Of a DNA stretch of 64,000 nucleotides, positions 21,163 to 29,601 are shown one piece after another. Location of the stretch: the NCBI GenBank assembly GCA_947494335.1, contig CANLUT010000001.1:1233649-1297648 (forward strand), read 5' to 3'. The notes under the pieces were generated by a model. It saw nothing but the letters and a program-made list of their open reading frames with translations, searched no databases and had not been told where the DNA came from. Position 1 is the first letter of the stretch. Every line of letters starts with the position of its first letter. Made by a program: the position numbers and the translations under genes. The DNA comes from Oligoflexales bacterium (GTDB taxonomy: Bacteria; Bdellovibrionota_B; Oligoflexia; Oligoflexales; RGVZ01).

Positions 21163-21813
21163 GTGAGTTATACCCATAAAAACTGCCGAAAGATTGCGAT
21201 TCGTGCTCTTGTGAGCTTTTCGGTCGCAACGGCGCTTATCACAGCTCGCCCCTCTATGGCTGCAAGTTTGGTGGGAGAATTCCACGACTCCCATGGGACA
21301 CTCCGCTTTGGAACAATGAGCTACACTGTCACAGACGGCGCAACTCCCAAAGCCGGTGGGGGTATGGCCCTGAACTATGAATACTCCAGACAGCTCAATA
21401 TGAGTTCAGCACTCATCGTTGGATGGCGTCAGGTCACTGACTCTGCTAGTCAGCGCGACGGGCATCACGCGGCCTACGCTGGCATGCGGATATTCCCGCT
21501 GGGACTAGGAATACCGCTCACGTCGTCAATTGGTGACGCAACAATCAGTATGGACAGCAGTTACAAATATTACGGAGAAGCCTCTCTGGGGCTTGGTCGC
21601 CTGCTCTATGAGCCCCAGGGCTCAGCTGATTTGTCGGGTGAAAGCCTTTCAATCACTTTTGGCGGCGGAGTATTAATGCACTTCTTCTCGCGGTGGGGTG
21701 TGGATTTACAAGTTTTATACCACATAATTCAGGGCCGCGGAGGAACCGCAGAATCGATAGCTGTTTCCGGTAGTGGCATATCGATTTTGATCGGAAACAG
21801 TTATTTGTTTTAG
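21163..21813 (+). CDS. Outer-membrane beta-barrel-like protein
   Basis: The 216-residue protein starts with GTG 18 bases after the PEGA/TPR stop. It has a signal peptide with likely cleavage after SMA (about residue 33). The mature part is rich in glycine and alternating aromatic/hydrophobic strands (GGGMALNYEYSRQL, YYGEASLGLGRLLYE, SITFGGGVLMHFFSRWGVDLQVLYHII) and ends in a terminal phenylalanine. That end is the usual recognition signal for BAM-dependent outer-membrane insertion. The size suits an 8-stranded barrel of the OmpA/OmpW type, but I cannot assign a family. It lies between an exported PEGA/TPR protein and a membrane-anchored carbonic-anhydrase-like protein in one operon. Confidence 0.65.
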   Translation: MSYTHKNCRKIAIRALVSFSVATALITARPSMAASLVGEFHDSHGTLRFGTMSYTVTDGATPKAGGGMALNYEYSRQLNMSSALIVGWRQVTDSASQRDGHHAAYAGMRIFPLGLGIPLTSSIGDATISMDSSYKYYGEASLGLGRLLYEPQGSADLSGESLSITFGGGVLMHFFSRWGVDLQVLYHIIQGRGGTAESIAVSGSGISILIGNSYLF

Positions 21814-21828
21814 GAGAGTAGGTTTCCC

Positions 21829-22782
21829 GTGGATATTAAGTTTAAAGGCTTCGATCAAATCACAGCCTGGGTGGGCGGAATCGGTATTTCCGCACTAATT
21901 TTCACGGGGATTTGGTACACCGGAAAAAATATTGCAAAGAACATCACCGCATCCGAAGAGAAACGACTTGAAAACGTGCAGAAAGATCTCGAGAAGCTTT
22001 CACTTGAACAGCAAAAGGCTGATACAGAAAAGTTAGAAACATCCGAGGCCAATTCTGAGAATAAATCAACGTCACACCTCACCCCCGGTCAACCCATTGC
22101 TACCGAGGATAGGTGGGGATACAGCGGCAACCTAGCGCCATGGTACTGGGCCTCGATAAATCCCGAGTGGTCCAATTGTGGCTCAAAAGTAAACCAGTCA
22201 CCAATTGATATCAGCGGCTCAAGGCTGGACGAAAAGCTCAAGACACTGAAGTTCAATTACAATCATGGTGAGGCCAGCCTCACATTACGTAACGCTACAG
22301 TTCAAGGCGACATTCAATCTGGAAGCTTCATAGAGTGGGATGGTGAGCGATTTGATCTCACGAGAGTCTTTTTCCGAACTCCCTCTGAACACAGGGTTAA
22401 TGGACTCCCATGGGAAATGGAAATTCAGCTTGAGCACAAATCAGCGCGCGATCAATTGCTCATGGTTTCCGTGCTCGTCACAACCGGCAAGTCCTCTTCG
22501 ATAATTGCAAACGTTGCGGGCAACCTCCCCCGCTTTCGAGATGACATCAAGGACTTTTCCCAACTAAATTGGCATGATTTGCTACCCGGAAAAAAAACCT
22601 ACTGGAAATACCTCGGAACCTCGACAACGCCTCCTTGCGACCCCAATGTCACATGGGTGGTCATGACCGAACCTGTCACCACAAAAGCCAGCGACATCGA
22701 CCGATTCGTTAAAATACAGAAGTCAAATGTTCGTCCTGTTTTCTCTCTCGGTAAGCGCGCGCTCGGGCGAAGTAACCGCTGA
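21829..22782 (+). CDS. Membrane-anchored alpha-carbonic-anhydrase-like protein lacking the zinc ligands
   Basis: The 317-residue protein starts with GTG; AGGAGA overlaps the previous stop codon. One transmembrane helix (about 13-31) is followed by a charged helical stalk (35-72) and an alpha-CA fold (about 94-312). WGYSGNLAPWYW, QSPIDI, TPSEH, the TTPPC motif (Thr266-Thr267) and the Cys117/Cys270 pair are conserved. The three zinc histidines of the family (His94, His96, His119 in human CA II numbering) are replaced by Phe181, Arg183 and Gln200. I checked these codons directly. By analogy with animal carbonic-anhydrase-related proteins, it should not hydrate CO2 and may act as a binding domain. 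It is coupled by a 1-base overlap to the EamA gene. Confidence 0.85.
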   Translation: MDIKFKGFDQITAWVGGIGISALIFTGIWYTGKNIAKNITASEEKRLENVQKDLEKLSLEQQKADTEKLETSEANSENKSTSHLTPGQPIATEDRWGYSGNLAPWYWASINPEWSNCGSKVNQSPIDISGSRLDEKLKTLKFNYNHGEASLTLRNATVQGDIQSGSFIEWDGERFDLTRVFFRTPSEHRVNGLPWEMEIQLEHKSARDQLLMVSVLVTTGKSSSIIANVAGNLPRFRDDIKDFSQLNWHDLLPGKKTYWKYLGTSTTPPCDPNVTWVVMTEPVTTKASDIDRFVKIQKSNVRPVFSLGKRALGRSNR

Positions 22783-23645
22783 TGGGAATCGCCTACCTTC
22801 TCTGCGCAGCCTGCCTTTGGGGCATGATCGGCCCCATCAGTAAAGTCGTTTTTGCCGCTGGGTTTACACCCCTTGAGACAGCATTTTGGCGCGGAGTGAT
22901 CGCTGGAATTGCATTCATCGTTCATTGGTTGTTTAAGCGTTATGACGTACCAACGGATCGTAAGCAAATTTTTGGTATCACCGTCTTTGGGATCTTCGGC
23001 GTGGCGTTGCTCGAGGGCAGCTATGTTTATGCTGTACACTACGGCGGCGCTGCTTTGGCGTCGGTGCTGCTCTACAGTGCCCCCATCTGGGTGAATTTAG
23101 CGTCATGGCTCATCTTCAAAGAATCAATCCCCGCCAGGCGATGGATGGCACTCTCGATTACAATGCTCGGGGTGATTGGAGTTTGCTTTTGGGGCGCGAC
23201 CGCAAAATTTTCAAGCGAGGCCATTTTTTGGGGGCTGATGTCTGGACTTAGTTACGCAGGTTTTTATCTAGCGGGAAAAATATACTTTGACCGCACCAAT
23301 CCAGTTGTCGTTTATATGATTGCCTTTCCAGTAGGATCCATTGCTATTTGGCCATTTATGACGTCCGTTGCTGGATTATCAACAGCAGGTCTTCTTGGTA
23401 ATGTTGCTAACGCCGAACCTAGCACCGTCGGCGCACTAACCGCGATCGGACTTCTCTGTACCTATGTGGCGTACTGGCTTTACAGTAAAGGCCTACAGTT
23501 GGTTGACGCCGGTAAAGCCGCCATTATCACCATGATTGAACCGCTGGTTTCTGTGACTTTAGCTGCCATTATGTTCGGCGAAATGTTTTCGATTGCAGGC
23601 TACTTTTTTGCTGCGATGGTCATCTTGGGCGTCACCCTGGCGTGA
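22782..23645 (+). CDS. EamA/DMT-family transporter
   Basis: The 287-residue integral membrane protein has about ten hydrophobic helices and two EamA-type halves. Each half opens with a characteristic pattern (LLCAACLWGMIGPISKVVF; FWGLMSGLSYAGFYLAGKIY), and the C-terminal half has AAIITMIEPLVSVTLAAIMFGE, typical of drug/metabolite transporters. The ATG overlaps the stop of the carbonic-anhydrase-like gene (TGATG), which implies translational coupling. It is the last gene of the operon and lies convergent with the oxygenase gene 3 bases away. The substrate cannot be told from sequence. The family exports amino acids, nucleobases and other small metabolites. Confidence 0.85.
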   Translation: MGIAYLLCAACLWGMIGPISKVVFAAGFTPLETAFWRGVIAGIAFIVHWLFKRYDVPTDRKQIFGITVFGIFGVALLEGSYVYAVHYGGAALASVLLYSAPIWVNLASWLIFKESIPARRWMALSITMLGVIGVCFWGATAKFSSEAIFWGLMSGLSYAGFYLAGKIYFDRTNPVVVYMIAFPVGSIAIWPFMTSVAGLSTAGLLGNVANAEPSTVGALTAIGLLCTYVAYWLYSKGLQLVDAGKAAIITMIEPLVSVTLAAIMFGEMFSIAGYFFAAMVILGVTLA

Positions 23646-23648
23646 CAA

Positions 23649-24254
23649 CTATTTAAACCAGCCTGTAAAACTTCTACGCTCAGCATGCGCCAATAAAACT
23701 TCATGCTCGAAATCCCGGGAACGAAAAAGCACGATCGTCCCCCCTAATGGCTCCAAGTCGACTCGACTCGATGTGGTCGTATATAACCGCAGGGCACCTC
23801 CATCTGCCGAAGACCACGATGGATTTAAATATAGTATCAGCGACATACTACGAGCATCGTCATCGCGAAATGTATCAATATGCCGGTGATAAAAACCGCC
23901 AGGAGGATAGACTGCAAAATGCCCCTCAAACTCTGATACTGCGGCAAAAAGCTCACGATTCAGGGTGACACGAATGTGATCCACGAGCTCACTTACAAAG
24001 GGAGGGCCGCTGTTCGACTCTTCTCCTTCAAGCCATAAAATCTTGTCACCGCGAATCTCGATATTCGTTTGCTGACGCCCACCCCGACCGATCCCAGCTT
24101 GATGAAAATCACCTTGCCGCTGATCAATCCAACTATTTATTTGGTCAATAATCTCGGCGTCGATGACCTGTTGGCCGCAGTACCAGCCTTGTTCGGCCAA
24201 GGCATGGGCCGCGTCTTTGAGCCATTTCCACCGCTGTGCGGGAAGAGATCCCAA
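23649..24254 (-). CDS. 2-oxoglutarate/Fe(II)-dependent dioxygenase, prolyl-4-hydroxylase type
   Basis: The 201-residue protein has the double-stranded beta-helix pattern of SM-20/EGLN-like oxygenases. The iron-binding HxD is His125/Asp127 in FYHRHIDTF, the distal histidine is His184 in DFEHEV, and the 2-oxoglutarate arginine is Arg194 in RRSFTGWF. GGFYHRHID, SLILYLN and DGGALRLY fit small bacterial prolyl-hydroxylase relatives. Some of these modify elongation factors or ribosomal proteins, but the substrate here is unknown. The likely start is TTG, 4 bases after the stop of the MsrB-MsrA gene, so the two should be co-transcribed. A later internal start cannot be excluded. Confidence 0.85.
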   Translation of the reverse strand: MGSLPAQRWKWLKDAAHALAEQGWYCGQQVIDAEIIDQINSWIDQRQGDFHQAGIGRGGRQQTNIEIRGDKILWLEGEESNSGPPFVSELVDHIRVTLNRELFAAVSEFEGHFAVYPPGGFYHRHIDTFRDDDARSMSLILYLNPSWSSADGGALRLYTTTSSRVDLEPLGGTIVLFRSRDFEHEVLLAHAERRSFTGWFK

Positions 24255-24258
24255 TTAT

Positions 24259-25380
24259 TTAGTCTCTCAAAAAATGGCAGGTATAACCGTTCGGATTTTT
24301 CTGCAGATAGTCTTGGTGATAGTCTTCCGCAGGCCAAAAGGTACCGGCCTTTTCAATCGCGGTCACGACAGGCTTTTTCCATTTACCGCTTTTATCTGTG
24401 AGCTCGATACGACGTTCGGCAACTTTTTTCTGAACGTCATCATAAAAGAAAACAGCAGAGCGATACTGGGTGCCTATATCATTACCTTGGCGATTCATGG
24501 TCGTTGGATCGTGCATGCGGAAAAAGAAGATCAGCAGATCGTCGTAACTGGTTTTTTGGGGATCAAATAAAATTTGCACAGCCTCAGCGTGACCGGTGCG
24601 GCCAGTTTTTACGTCTTCGTAACGAGGAGATGTACCAGAGCCCCCGGTGTATCCCACCTGAGTCTGAACAACCCCCTTAATGCCGCGAATTATTTCTTCC
24701 ATGCCCCAGAAGCAGCCACCTGCAAGCGTTGCCACCTCCAGTCCCGCGGGAATTTTTTTAGCAAAATCACCGATGACGTTGTTTGACACTTCAGACCTCT
24801 CTTTCTTAATCGGTTCCACCGACATAAACAGCTTTTTATAGTCTCCGTAACCTTCCGCGTCTAGTTTTTCAGTCGGGATGAAGCGGAGTGATGCCGAGTT
24901 CACACAGTAACGCCTGCCCGTGGGCTTCGGTCCATCATCAAAAAGGTGTCCTAAGTGCGACTCACCATGCTTGCTGCGAATCTCGGTTCTAACCATGCCG
25001 TGGGAGCGATCCGGTCGGGTCACAATGTTGTTATCAACCAAAGGCCTGGTAAAGCTTGGCCACCCCGATCCTGAATCAAATTTATCGAGGCTAGAAAATA
25101 ACGGTTCACCGGAAACTATGTCGACATAAATTCCTGGTCGTTTGTTGTTCCAATATTCATTTTCAAAGGGGCGCTCTGTAGCACCGTCCTGGGTCACCTG
25201 ACACTGTAAGGGGGAAAGCTTTTTTTCGATTTCTGCGCGCGACGGCTTTTTCCATGCAGATCCACCAGCGAACGCAACCGAGCCCATAATTGCCCACAAG
25301 ATTATGCCTAAATGAATCACGGCCAGACCTCCTTGATGTCCCATCAAAGATTTCATGGCCGAGATCAGTTTGCAAACCAA
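24259..25380 (-). CDS. msrBA: Periplasmic MsrB-MsrA methionine sulfoxide reductase fusion
   Basis: The 373-residue protein has a signal/anchor helix (about 20-38), a MsrB domain (about 47-187) and a MsrA domain (about 212-372). MsrB has the catalytic Cys159 in [12 protein letters not shown] and the SGWPSF and HLGHLF motifs, but lacks the two CxxC zinc pairs of many MsrB enzymes. MsrA has the catalytic Cys223 in GGCFWGMEE, and GYTGG and YHQDY follow. MsrA reduces the S and MsrB the R epimer of methionine sulfoxide in proteins. Export suggests repair of oxidised envelope proteins. The B-then-A order differs from the A-then-B order of Neisseria/Streptococcus fusions. The gene sits 12 bases downstream of a small secreted protein and upstream of an oxygenase. 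Start codons at residues 9 or 13 are alternatives. Confidence 0.92.
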   Translation of the reverse strand: MVCKLISAMKSLMGHQGGLAVIHLGIILWAIMGSVAFAGGSAWKKPSRAEIEKKLSPLQCQVTQDGATERPFENEYWNNKRPGIYVDIVSGEPLFSSLDKFDSGSGWPSFTRPLVDNNIVTRPDRSHGMVRTEIRSKHGESHLGHLFDDGPKPTGRRYCVNSASLRFIPTEKLDAEGYGDYKKLFMSVEPIKKERSEVSNNVIGDFAKKIPAGLEVATLAGGCFWGMEEIIRGIKGVVQTQVGYTGGSGTSPRYEDVKTGRTGHAEAVQILFDPQKTSYDDLLIFFFRMHDPTTMNRQGNDIGTQYRSAVFFYDDVQKKVAERRIELTDKSGKWKKPVVTAIEKAGTFWPAEDYHQDYLQKNPNGYTCHFLRD

Positions 25381-25392
25381 AATAAGGCCTAA

Positions 25393-25842
25393 TTAATATA
25401 GAACTCGACTGGTTTCGCAAGTCACGGGGGTAAACTTGTTTCCCTCAACAACCCGCGGCATCTCTGCATTTGGGGGAATAAACCCTGCCACCATGCTGCG
25501 GACTAGCATACCGGTAGCCGAAAGCATGGGCTTGTTATCGTTCAAAACAACATGGGGCACGATTAAGGTGTATTTCAATGTGGCATCAGCAATTTCAACA
25601 AATTCACCGGTCACCTGGTAGCCCATGGCTGTCTCAATAACATCAATCTTTTCAAGTCGACCACCGGGAGTGTTTTCAGACTCTGTGGTGGTCGCGTCAA
25701 CCTTAAGTGCTGGCTGACCAGAAAAGCTTGAAAGGGTCAGCCGCACGGAAACCCCTTCGCCTTTGCACTTGTAAATGTTGGCTTCAGCCGCCATGAGAGC
25801 GGGGGCGATGAGAAACATTGCTACTGATATAAATTTAATCAT
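25393..25842 (-). CDS. Small secreted protein of unknown function
   Basis: The 149-residue protein has a clear signal peptide (MIKFISVAMFLIAPALMAAEA, cleaved near residue 19). The mature part is predicted to be beta-rich with two cysteines (YKCKGEG near the N-terminus and VTCETS near the C-terminus) that could form a disulfide. A possible ribosome site (AGGAGAACC) lies just upstream of the ATG. It is first in a minus-strand group with the MsrB-MsrA fusion and the oxygenase, so it may be part of the same envelope stress response. I do not recognise a family. Confidence 0.7.
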   Translation of the reverse strand: MIKFISVAMFLIAPALMAAEANIYKCKGEGVSVRLTLSSFSGQPALKVDATTTESENTPGGRLEKIDVIETAMGYQVTGEFVEIADATLKYTLIVPHVVLNDNKPMLSATGMLVRSMVAGFIPPNAEMPRVVEGNKFTPVTCETSRVLY

Positions 25843-25962
25843 GATCGGTTCTCCTTACTGTAGAATATTATTAGAACCTTAAGAAACGAGGCTTAGTATC
25901 AAAAATAGTTAATAGATTCCATAGGTCTTTTCTTTAAATAAGCTCCCCCAACCATGTATGGA

Positions 25963-25990
25963 TCGACAAGGGGAAAATAAGGTGTAATAT
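25963..25990 (+). promoter_or_regulatory. Possible promoter of the aldo/keto reductase gene
   Basis: TCGACA (25963-25968) and TAATAT (25985-25990) are spaced 16 bases apart and end 10 bases before ATG 26001. They lie in the 158-bp divergent region shared with the msrBA group. If used, the leader would be very short. Confidence 0.3.
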
Positions 25991-26000
25991 ACTGAAATTA

Positions 26001-26870
26001 ATGAATTTATCTCAAAGGATGGCTGCGCCTATGTCCTCGTCCCTCGTCCCAGGACCCCGCTTTATGTACGGAACAGCCTGGAAAGATCAGCAAACAAAAG
26101 ACCTGACACTGATGGCTTTAAAGGCTGGGTGCCGCGCCATAGATACGGCAAATCAAAGAAAACACTACTTTGAAGCTGGTGTTGGGGAAGCATTATGCGA
26201 GGCATACGAAACAAATCTTGTGCGTCGTGAGGACCTGTTTCTGCAGACCAAGTTTACATACCAACGTGGACAGGATCATCGACTTCCCTATGACCCAACA
26301 AAACCAATCGACGTTCAGGTTGAACAATCATTTGCAAGCTCTCTGGAGCATTTGCGCACAGATCTGATTGACTCCTACGTTCTCCATGGACCAGCATCAG
26401 GCTATGGCTTAAGTGCAGATGATCACATCGTTTGGCGCACGATGGAATCTCTCCACAAGAGGAACTGCGTGCGTTTTATTGGACTCAGCAACGTCAGCCT
26501 TGCTCAGCTAAAAGGGTTTTACGAGTTCGCGAGCGTCAAGCCATCGTTTGTTCAAAACCGTTGCTACGCCAGCACCAAGTGGGACTATGACATCCGTCAA
26601 TTCTGCCGCGACAATAACATCACATATCAGGGATTTTCTCTTCTAACCGCAAATATAGAATACTTGGGCCACCCTGCCGTCAAAGCTTTAGCCGAAGCAA
26701 AACACTGCACAATTGCGCAGCTTGTGTTTCGCTTCTCTCAACTTGTAGGCATGCTACCATTGACAGGGACCACAAATGCGAAACATCTCGCCAGTGATCT
26801 GAACGCAGCCACGATTGACCTTGAAGAGGGCGACCTTCACTTAATGGAAAACATCGCTTGGCTAGCGTAA
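26001..26870 (+). CDS. Aldo/keto reductase
   Basis: The 289-residue protein matches the TIM-barrel NAD(P)H-dependent aldo/keto reductases. The catalytic tetrad is complete: Asp48 and Tyr56 in AIDTANQRKHYFEAGVGEAL, Lys84 in LQTKFT and His129 in YVLHGP. IGLSN and a late LPLTGTTNAKH segment match the cofactor-binding region. The DTANQRKHY form of the active-site loop, rather than DTAxxYGNE, is one I associate with a subgroup common in eukaryotes. The natural substrate is unknown. It is transcribed alone, divergently from the msrBA group and 45 bases ahead of ppa. ATG 26031 is a possible later start. Confidence 0.88.
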   Translation: MNLSQRMAAPMSSSLVPGPRFMYGTAWKDQQTKDLTLMALKAGCRAIDTANQRKHYFEAGVGEALCEAYETNLVRREDLFLQTKFTYQRGQDHRLPYDPTKPIDVQVEQSFASSLEHLRTDLIDSYVLHGPASGYGLSADDHIVWRTMESLHKRNCVRFIGLSNVSLAQLKGFYEFASVKPSFVQNRCYASTKWDYDIRQFCRDNNITYQGFSLLTANIEYLGHPAVKALAEAKHCTIAQLVFRFSQLVGMLPLTGTTNAKHLASDLNAATIDLEEGDLHLMENIAWLA

Positions 26871-26915
26871 TTTCTTCGTAAATGACCAGTAGAACAAGAC
26901 AACTAGGAGTAACCG

Positions 26916-27461
26916 ATGAATCCATGGCATGACGTGACAATTGGGGACAAAGCACCAGAAGAATTCTCCGCCATTATCGAAATCCCAAAGGGCTCAAAAG
27001 TAAAATATGAACTCGACAAGGCCAGCGGGTTAATCAAAGTTGACCGCATCCTCTACTCCAGCGTCCATTATCCTGCAAATTATGGCTTTATTCCCCAAAC
27101 CTACTGCGAAGATAAGGACCCATTGGATGTTTTAGTCCTTGGCCAGGAGATCTTTGTGCCCCTCTGCATTGCGCAAGCCAAACCAATTGGGGTTATGCGT
27201 ATGCTTGATCAGGGCGAAGCCGATGATAAAATCATCGCCGTTCACGCCAATGATCCAGAATTTAGCCATTTAAATTCTATCAAGGAACTGCCACCTCACC
27301 GCATGCGGGAGATTAAGCGCTTCTTCGAAGATTACAAAACCCTTGAAAACAAAAAGGTCACGATCGAAGACTTTCACGATCGTGACCTGGCCTTAAAAAT
27401 AATTTCTGAGGCCATAGATTTTTACAAAAAGAATAAAAGCACGCTCATCAGCAAAAAATAG
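26916..27461 (+). CDS. ppa: Inorganic pyrophosphatase, family I
   Basis: The 181-residue cytoplasmic enzyme hydrolyses diphosphate to two phosphates, which pulls biosynthetic reactions forward. [32 protein letters not shown] and the metal-binding [11 protein letters not shown] motif (Asp residues near 66-71) are diagnostic of family I. The length is that of the bacterial hexameric type. AGGAG stands 7 bases before the ATG. It ends convergent with the von Willebrand factor lipoprotein gene, with 20 bases between the stops and no obvious terminator hairpin. Confidence 0.95.
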   Translation: MNPWHDVTIGDKAPEEFSAIIEIPKGSKVKYELDKASGLIKVDRILYSSVHYPANYGFIPQTYCEDKDPLDVLVLGQEIFVPLCIAQAKPIGVMRMLDQGEADDKIIAVHANDPEFSHLNSIKELPPHRMREIKRFFEDYKTLENKKVTIEDFHDRDLALKIISEAIDFYKKNKSTLISKK

Positions 27462-27481
27462 TTCCTCTAAGTAACGCTAAA

Positions 27482-29461
27482 TCACTCAACAGTAAACGGA
27501 ACTGATCCCAAAGCTACATCCTTAAGACACGCATCGAACTTTCCAGCTTTAGCTGCTGCCTTGGAAAAGCAGCAATTGGATACCATAATCTGTGCTGGAC
27601 CCGCTTCCAGTGCGGCATATTGGTCATCCGACAACGTTTTAGCAATCACCTGAGACTGACCAGACTCGAGAAGGCGAAAGCTACCCGCGTAGTCGCTCAA
27701 GTTGTGTGTAAACATTTCTGACCCATCGACAGTCAATGTGGCCTTGGTATTCAAACAAGCAAGTTCAATATCAGGATTGACGCGCTCCAGCATCGCAACC
27801 ACATCATTGACCAAATTTTTATTGGCAAATGGCCACGCAATAAGGCCTCCGCGGGCCGCTACAGTCGATTCTGCTTGTAAGACCTTAGACAACAATGTTG
27901 ACATCTGTATGGATCCATTCGCAAACCCACTACACGGTGAACCCGTTGTCGGTGTTGAATAGAACAACTTGAACGTCTTTTGTTCCTCATTTGTTAAGAC
28001 TGAAAACTGGCCGACAATTGAGTCCAAAGCACAATCAGTCGTGCTACCACCATTGTGTCCCGGTTGATCCGTCACCAACATAATGATTTTGATCGCGTCA
28101 GGTCTCTGGTCGCCGTTGCGCAGAGCTGTCATTGCAGATCGAATCGCACCTAAAGACGCTTCGTTAGCATCACCACCACCACTGGCTCTGAGCGTTCCGA
28201 CAAATCTTTTAACATCCTCTACGTTGTCGGTCAGTTCAAGTCGTCCTTCTGGCACATCGCCAAGGGCGCTGCCCTCAGGCACTTTGTCCCTGAATGGTAT
28301 AACTCCAATTTTTGGCGCAAATCCCCTGGTGTGAAGCTGGGTAACAAAATCTTGAACGCCATCTTTTACGGTCTGAATTTGACCAGCCATACTACCGGTT
28401 ACGTCCAGGGCAAACATGATAGACACGGGGCGAATTGTTTTATTACCAGCAATCTTGTCATAGTACCCAGCACCAAAGCTAAACCTCGTCTGGTACTGAA
28501 GCGCAATATTTACTGCTGAGGCGGCATTATTTCCAATGGCATCTTTACAGATGGCTTCCAGCCGTTGTGACTTGAGGACAGTGTGGTTTAAGGCGCCAGA
28601 CAATCCAGCCGCAAGTTTAACCCCATTGGTTAACAACTCGCACTGCTCTGCATTCTCACTGGTCCACCTTACATCGATAGATGTATGGCCATTAAGAGTT
28701 AAATTATCACGTGATGAGTTAGCGACAAGATCCACCCGAGGCCGTGTCACGGTCACTCGCACATCATCACGTATGTCGTCAACACCATCTGCAACGCAAA
28801 TTGCCGAGATCTGTTGATTTTCCGTCACTCTTACATCAATAGTGCCGCTAATTCGTCGATCAAGTTCACGATTATTAATAATAAGCCTGCAACTCTCAAC
28901 ATCCTGTGAATCCCAGGTGACTTGCAGATTCTTACCAGCCGGAGATTTTAGTGAGCCATCCAACACACCATCAATCTTAAGTGTCACTTTCGGATCTTTC
29001 GCAACAAATGGTGCGTTGATCTTGACATCTGCTAAGCCAGACGCCTTGTAATAAACTGCTTTTACACCAATCGTTCCTGACGCGACCGCTTTTAAATAAC
29101 CACTTTTACTAACCTCTGCTTTGCTTACATCATTCACACTCCACACTGCTTGTGACGTCACATCAAAGGAACGACCATCCGAAAGCAGCAAGACGGCCTT
29201 TAGGGTCCTTGCGTCACCGACTGTAAGTTCGCTGACAGATGGCTCAACTGATAACTGAGCCTTGAAGATCATGCACTGGGTTGGCAAAGCCTCCGCAGAG
29301 GCACTCGCCAATGCATCACAGGATTCAGCAGTTAAATCGTCTGAACCCATGAGCGCGGACGTTAAATCCTTCTCAACAAACTGTGGATCTTGCGAACAGG
29401 CCGACAGTGACACCACAACCGTGGCGACCCATGTCGGCATTCCTCTAAATGTGCCGAGCAT
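27482..29461 (-). CDS. Lipoprotein with Big-like and von Willebrand factor A domains
   Basis: The 659-residue protein is preceded by a near-perfect AGGAGG five bases before the ATG. The signal peptide ends in LSAC, which would lipidate Cys22. Residues of about 72-150 resemble a bacterial Ig-like (Big2) domain (VSELTVGDARTLKAVLLLSDG). About 155-320 hold two Ig-like modules with paired cysteines (VTWDSQDVESC; VRWTSENAEQC). About 345-560 form a VWA domain with a MIDAS motif DVTGS (353-357) and a TDQPGHNGG segment. VWA domains bind ligands through a divalent metal. An adhesion or envelope protein-protein role is likely, but the partner is unknown. Confidence 0.85.
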   Translation of the reverse strand: MLGTFRGMPTWVATVVVSLSACSQDPQFVEKDLTSALMGSDDLTAESCDALASASAEALPTQCMIFKAQLSVEPSVSELTVGDARTLKAVLLLSDGRSFDVTSQAVWSVNDVSKAEVSKSGYLKAVASGTIGVKAVYYKASGLADVKINAPFVAKDPKVTLKIDGVLDGSLKSPAGKNLQVTWDSQDVESCRLIINNRELDRRISGTIDVRVTENQQISAICVADGVDDIRDDVRVTVTRPRVDLVANSSRDNLTLNGHTSIDVRWTSENAEQCELLTNGVKLAAGLSGALNHTVLKSQRLEAICKDAIGNNAASAVNIALQYQTRFSFGAGYYDKIAGNKTIRPVSIMFALDVTGSMAGQIQTVKDGVQDFVTQLHTRGFAPKIGVIPFRDKVPEGSALGDVPEGRLELTDNVEDVKRFVGTLRASGGGDANEASLGAIRSAMTALRNGDQRPDAIKIIMLVTDQPGHNGGSTTDCALDSIVGQFSVLTNEEQKTFKLFYSTPTTGSPCSGFANGSIQMSTLLSKVLQAESTVAARGGLIAWPFANKNLVNDVVAMLERVNPDIELACLNTKATLTVDGSEMFTHNLSDYAGSFRLLESGQSQVIAKTLSDDQYAALEAGPAQIMVSNCCFSKAAAKAGKFDACLKDVALGSVPFTVE

Positions 29462-29601
29462 AAAAACCTCCTGATGCTGGATTTCTCCCCAGCTGGTTCA
29501 AGAAGTCTCGTCGACAACGTGGCTGGCCACTTTTAGAGATTTTAATCTATCAACACAAGTAATTGGAATATCATAGAAATATCGATGAGACGCGTAGATG
29601 A

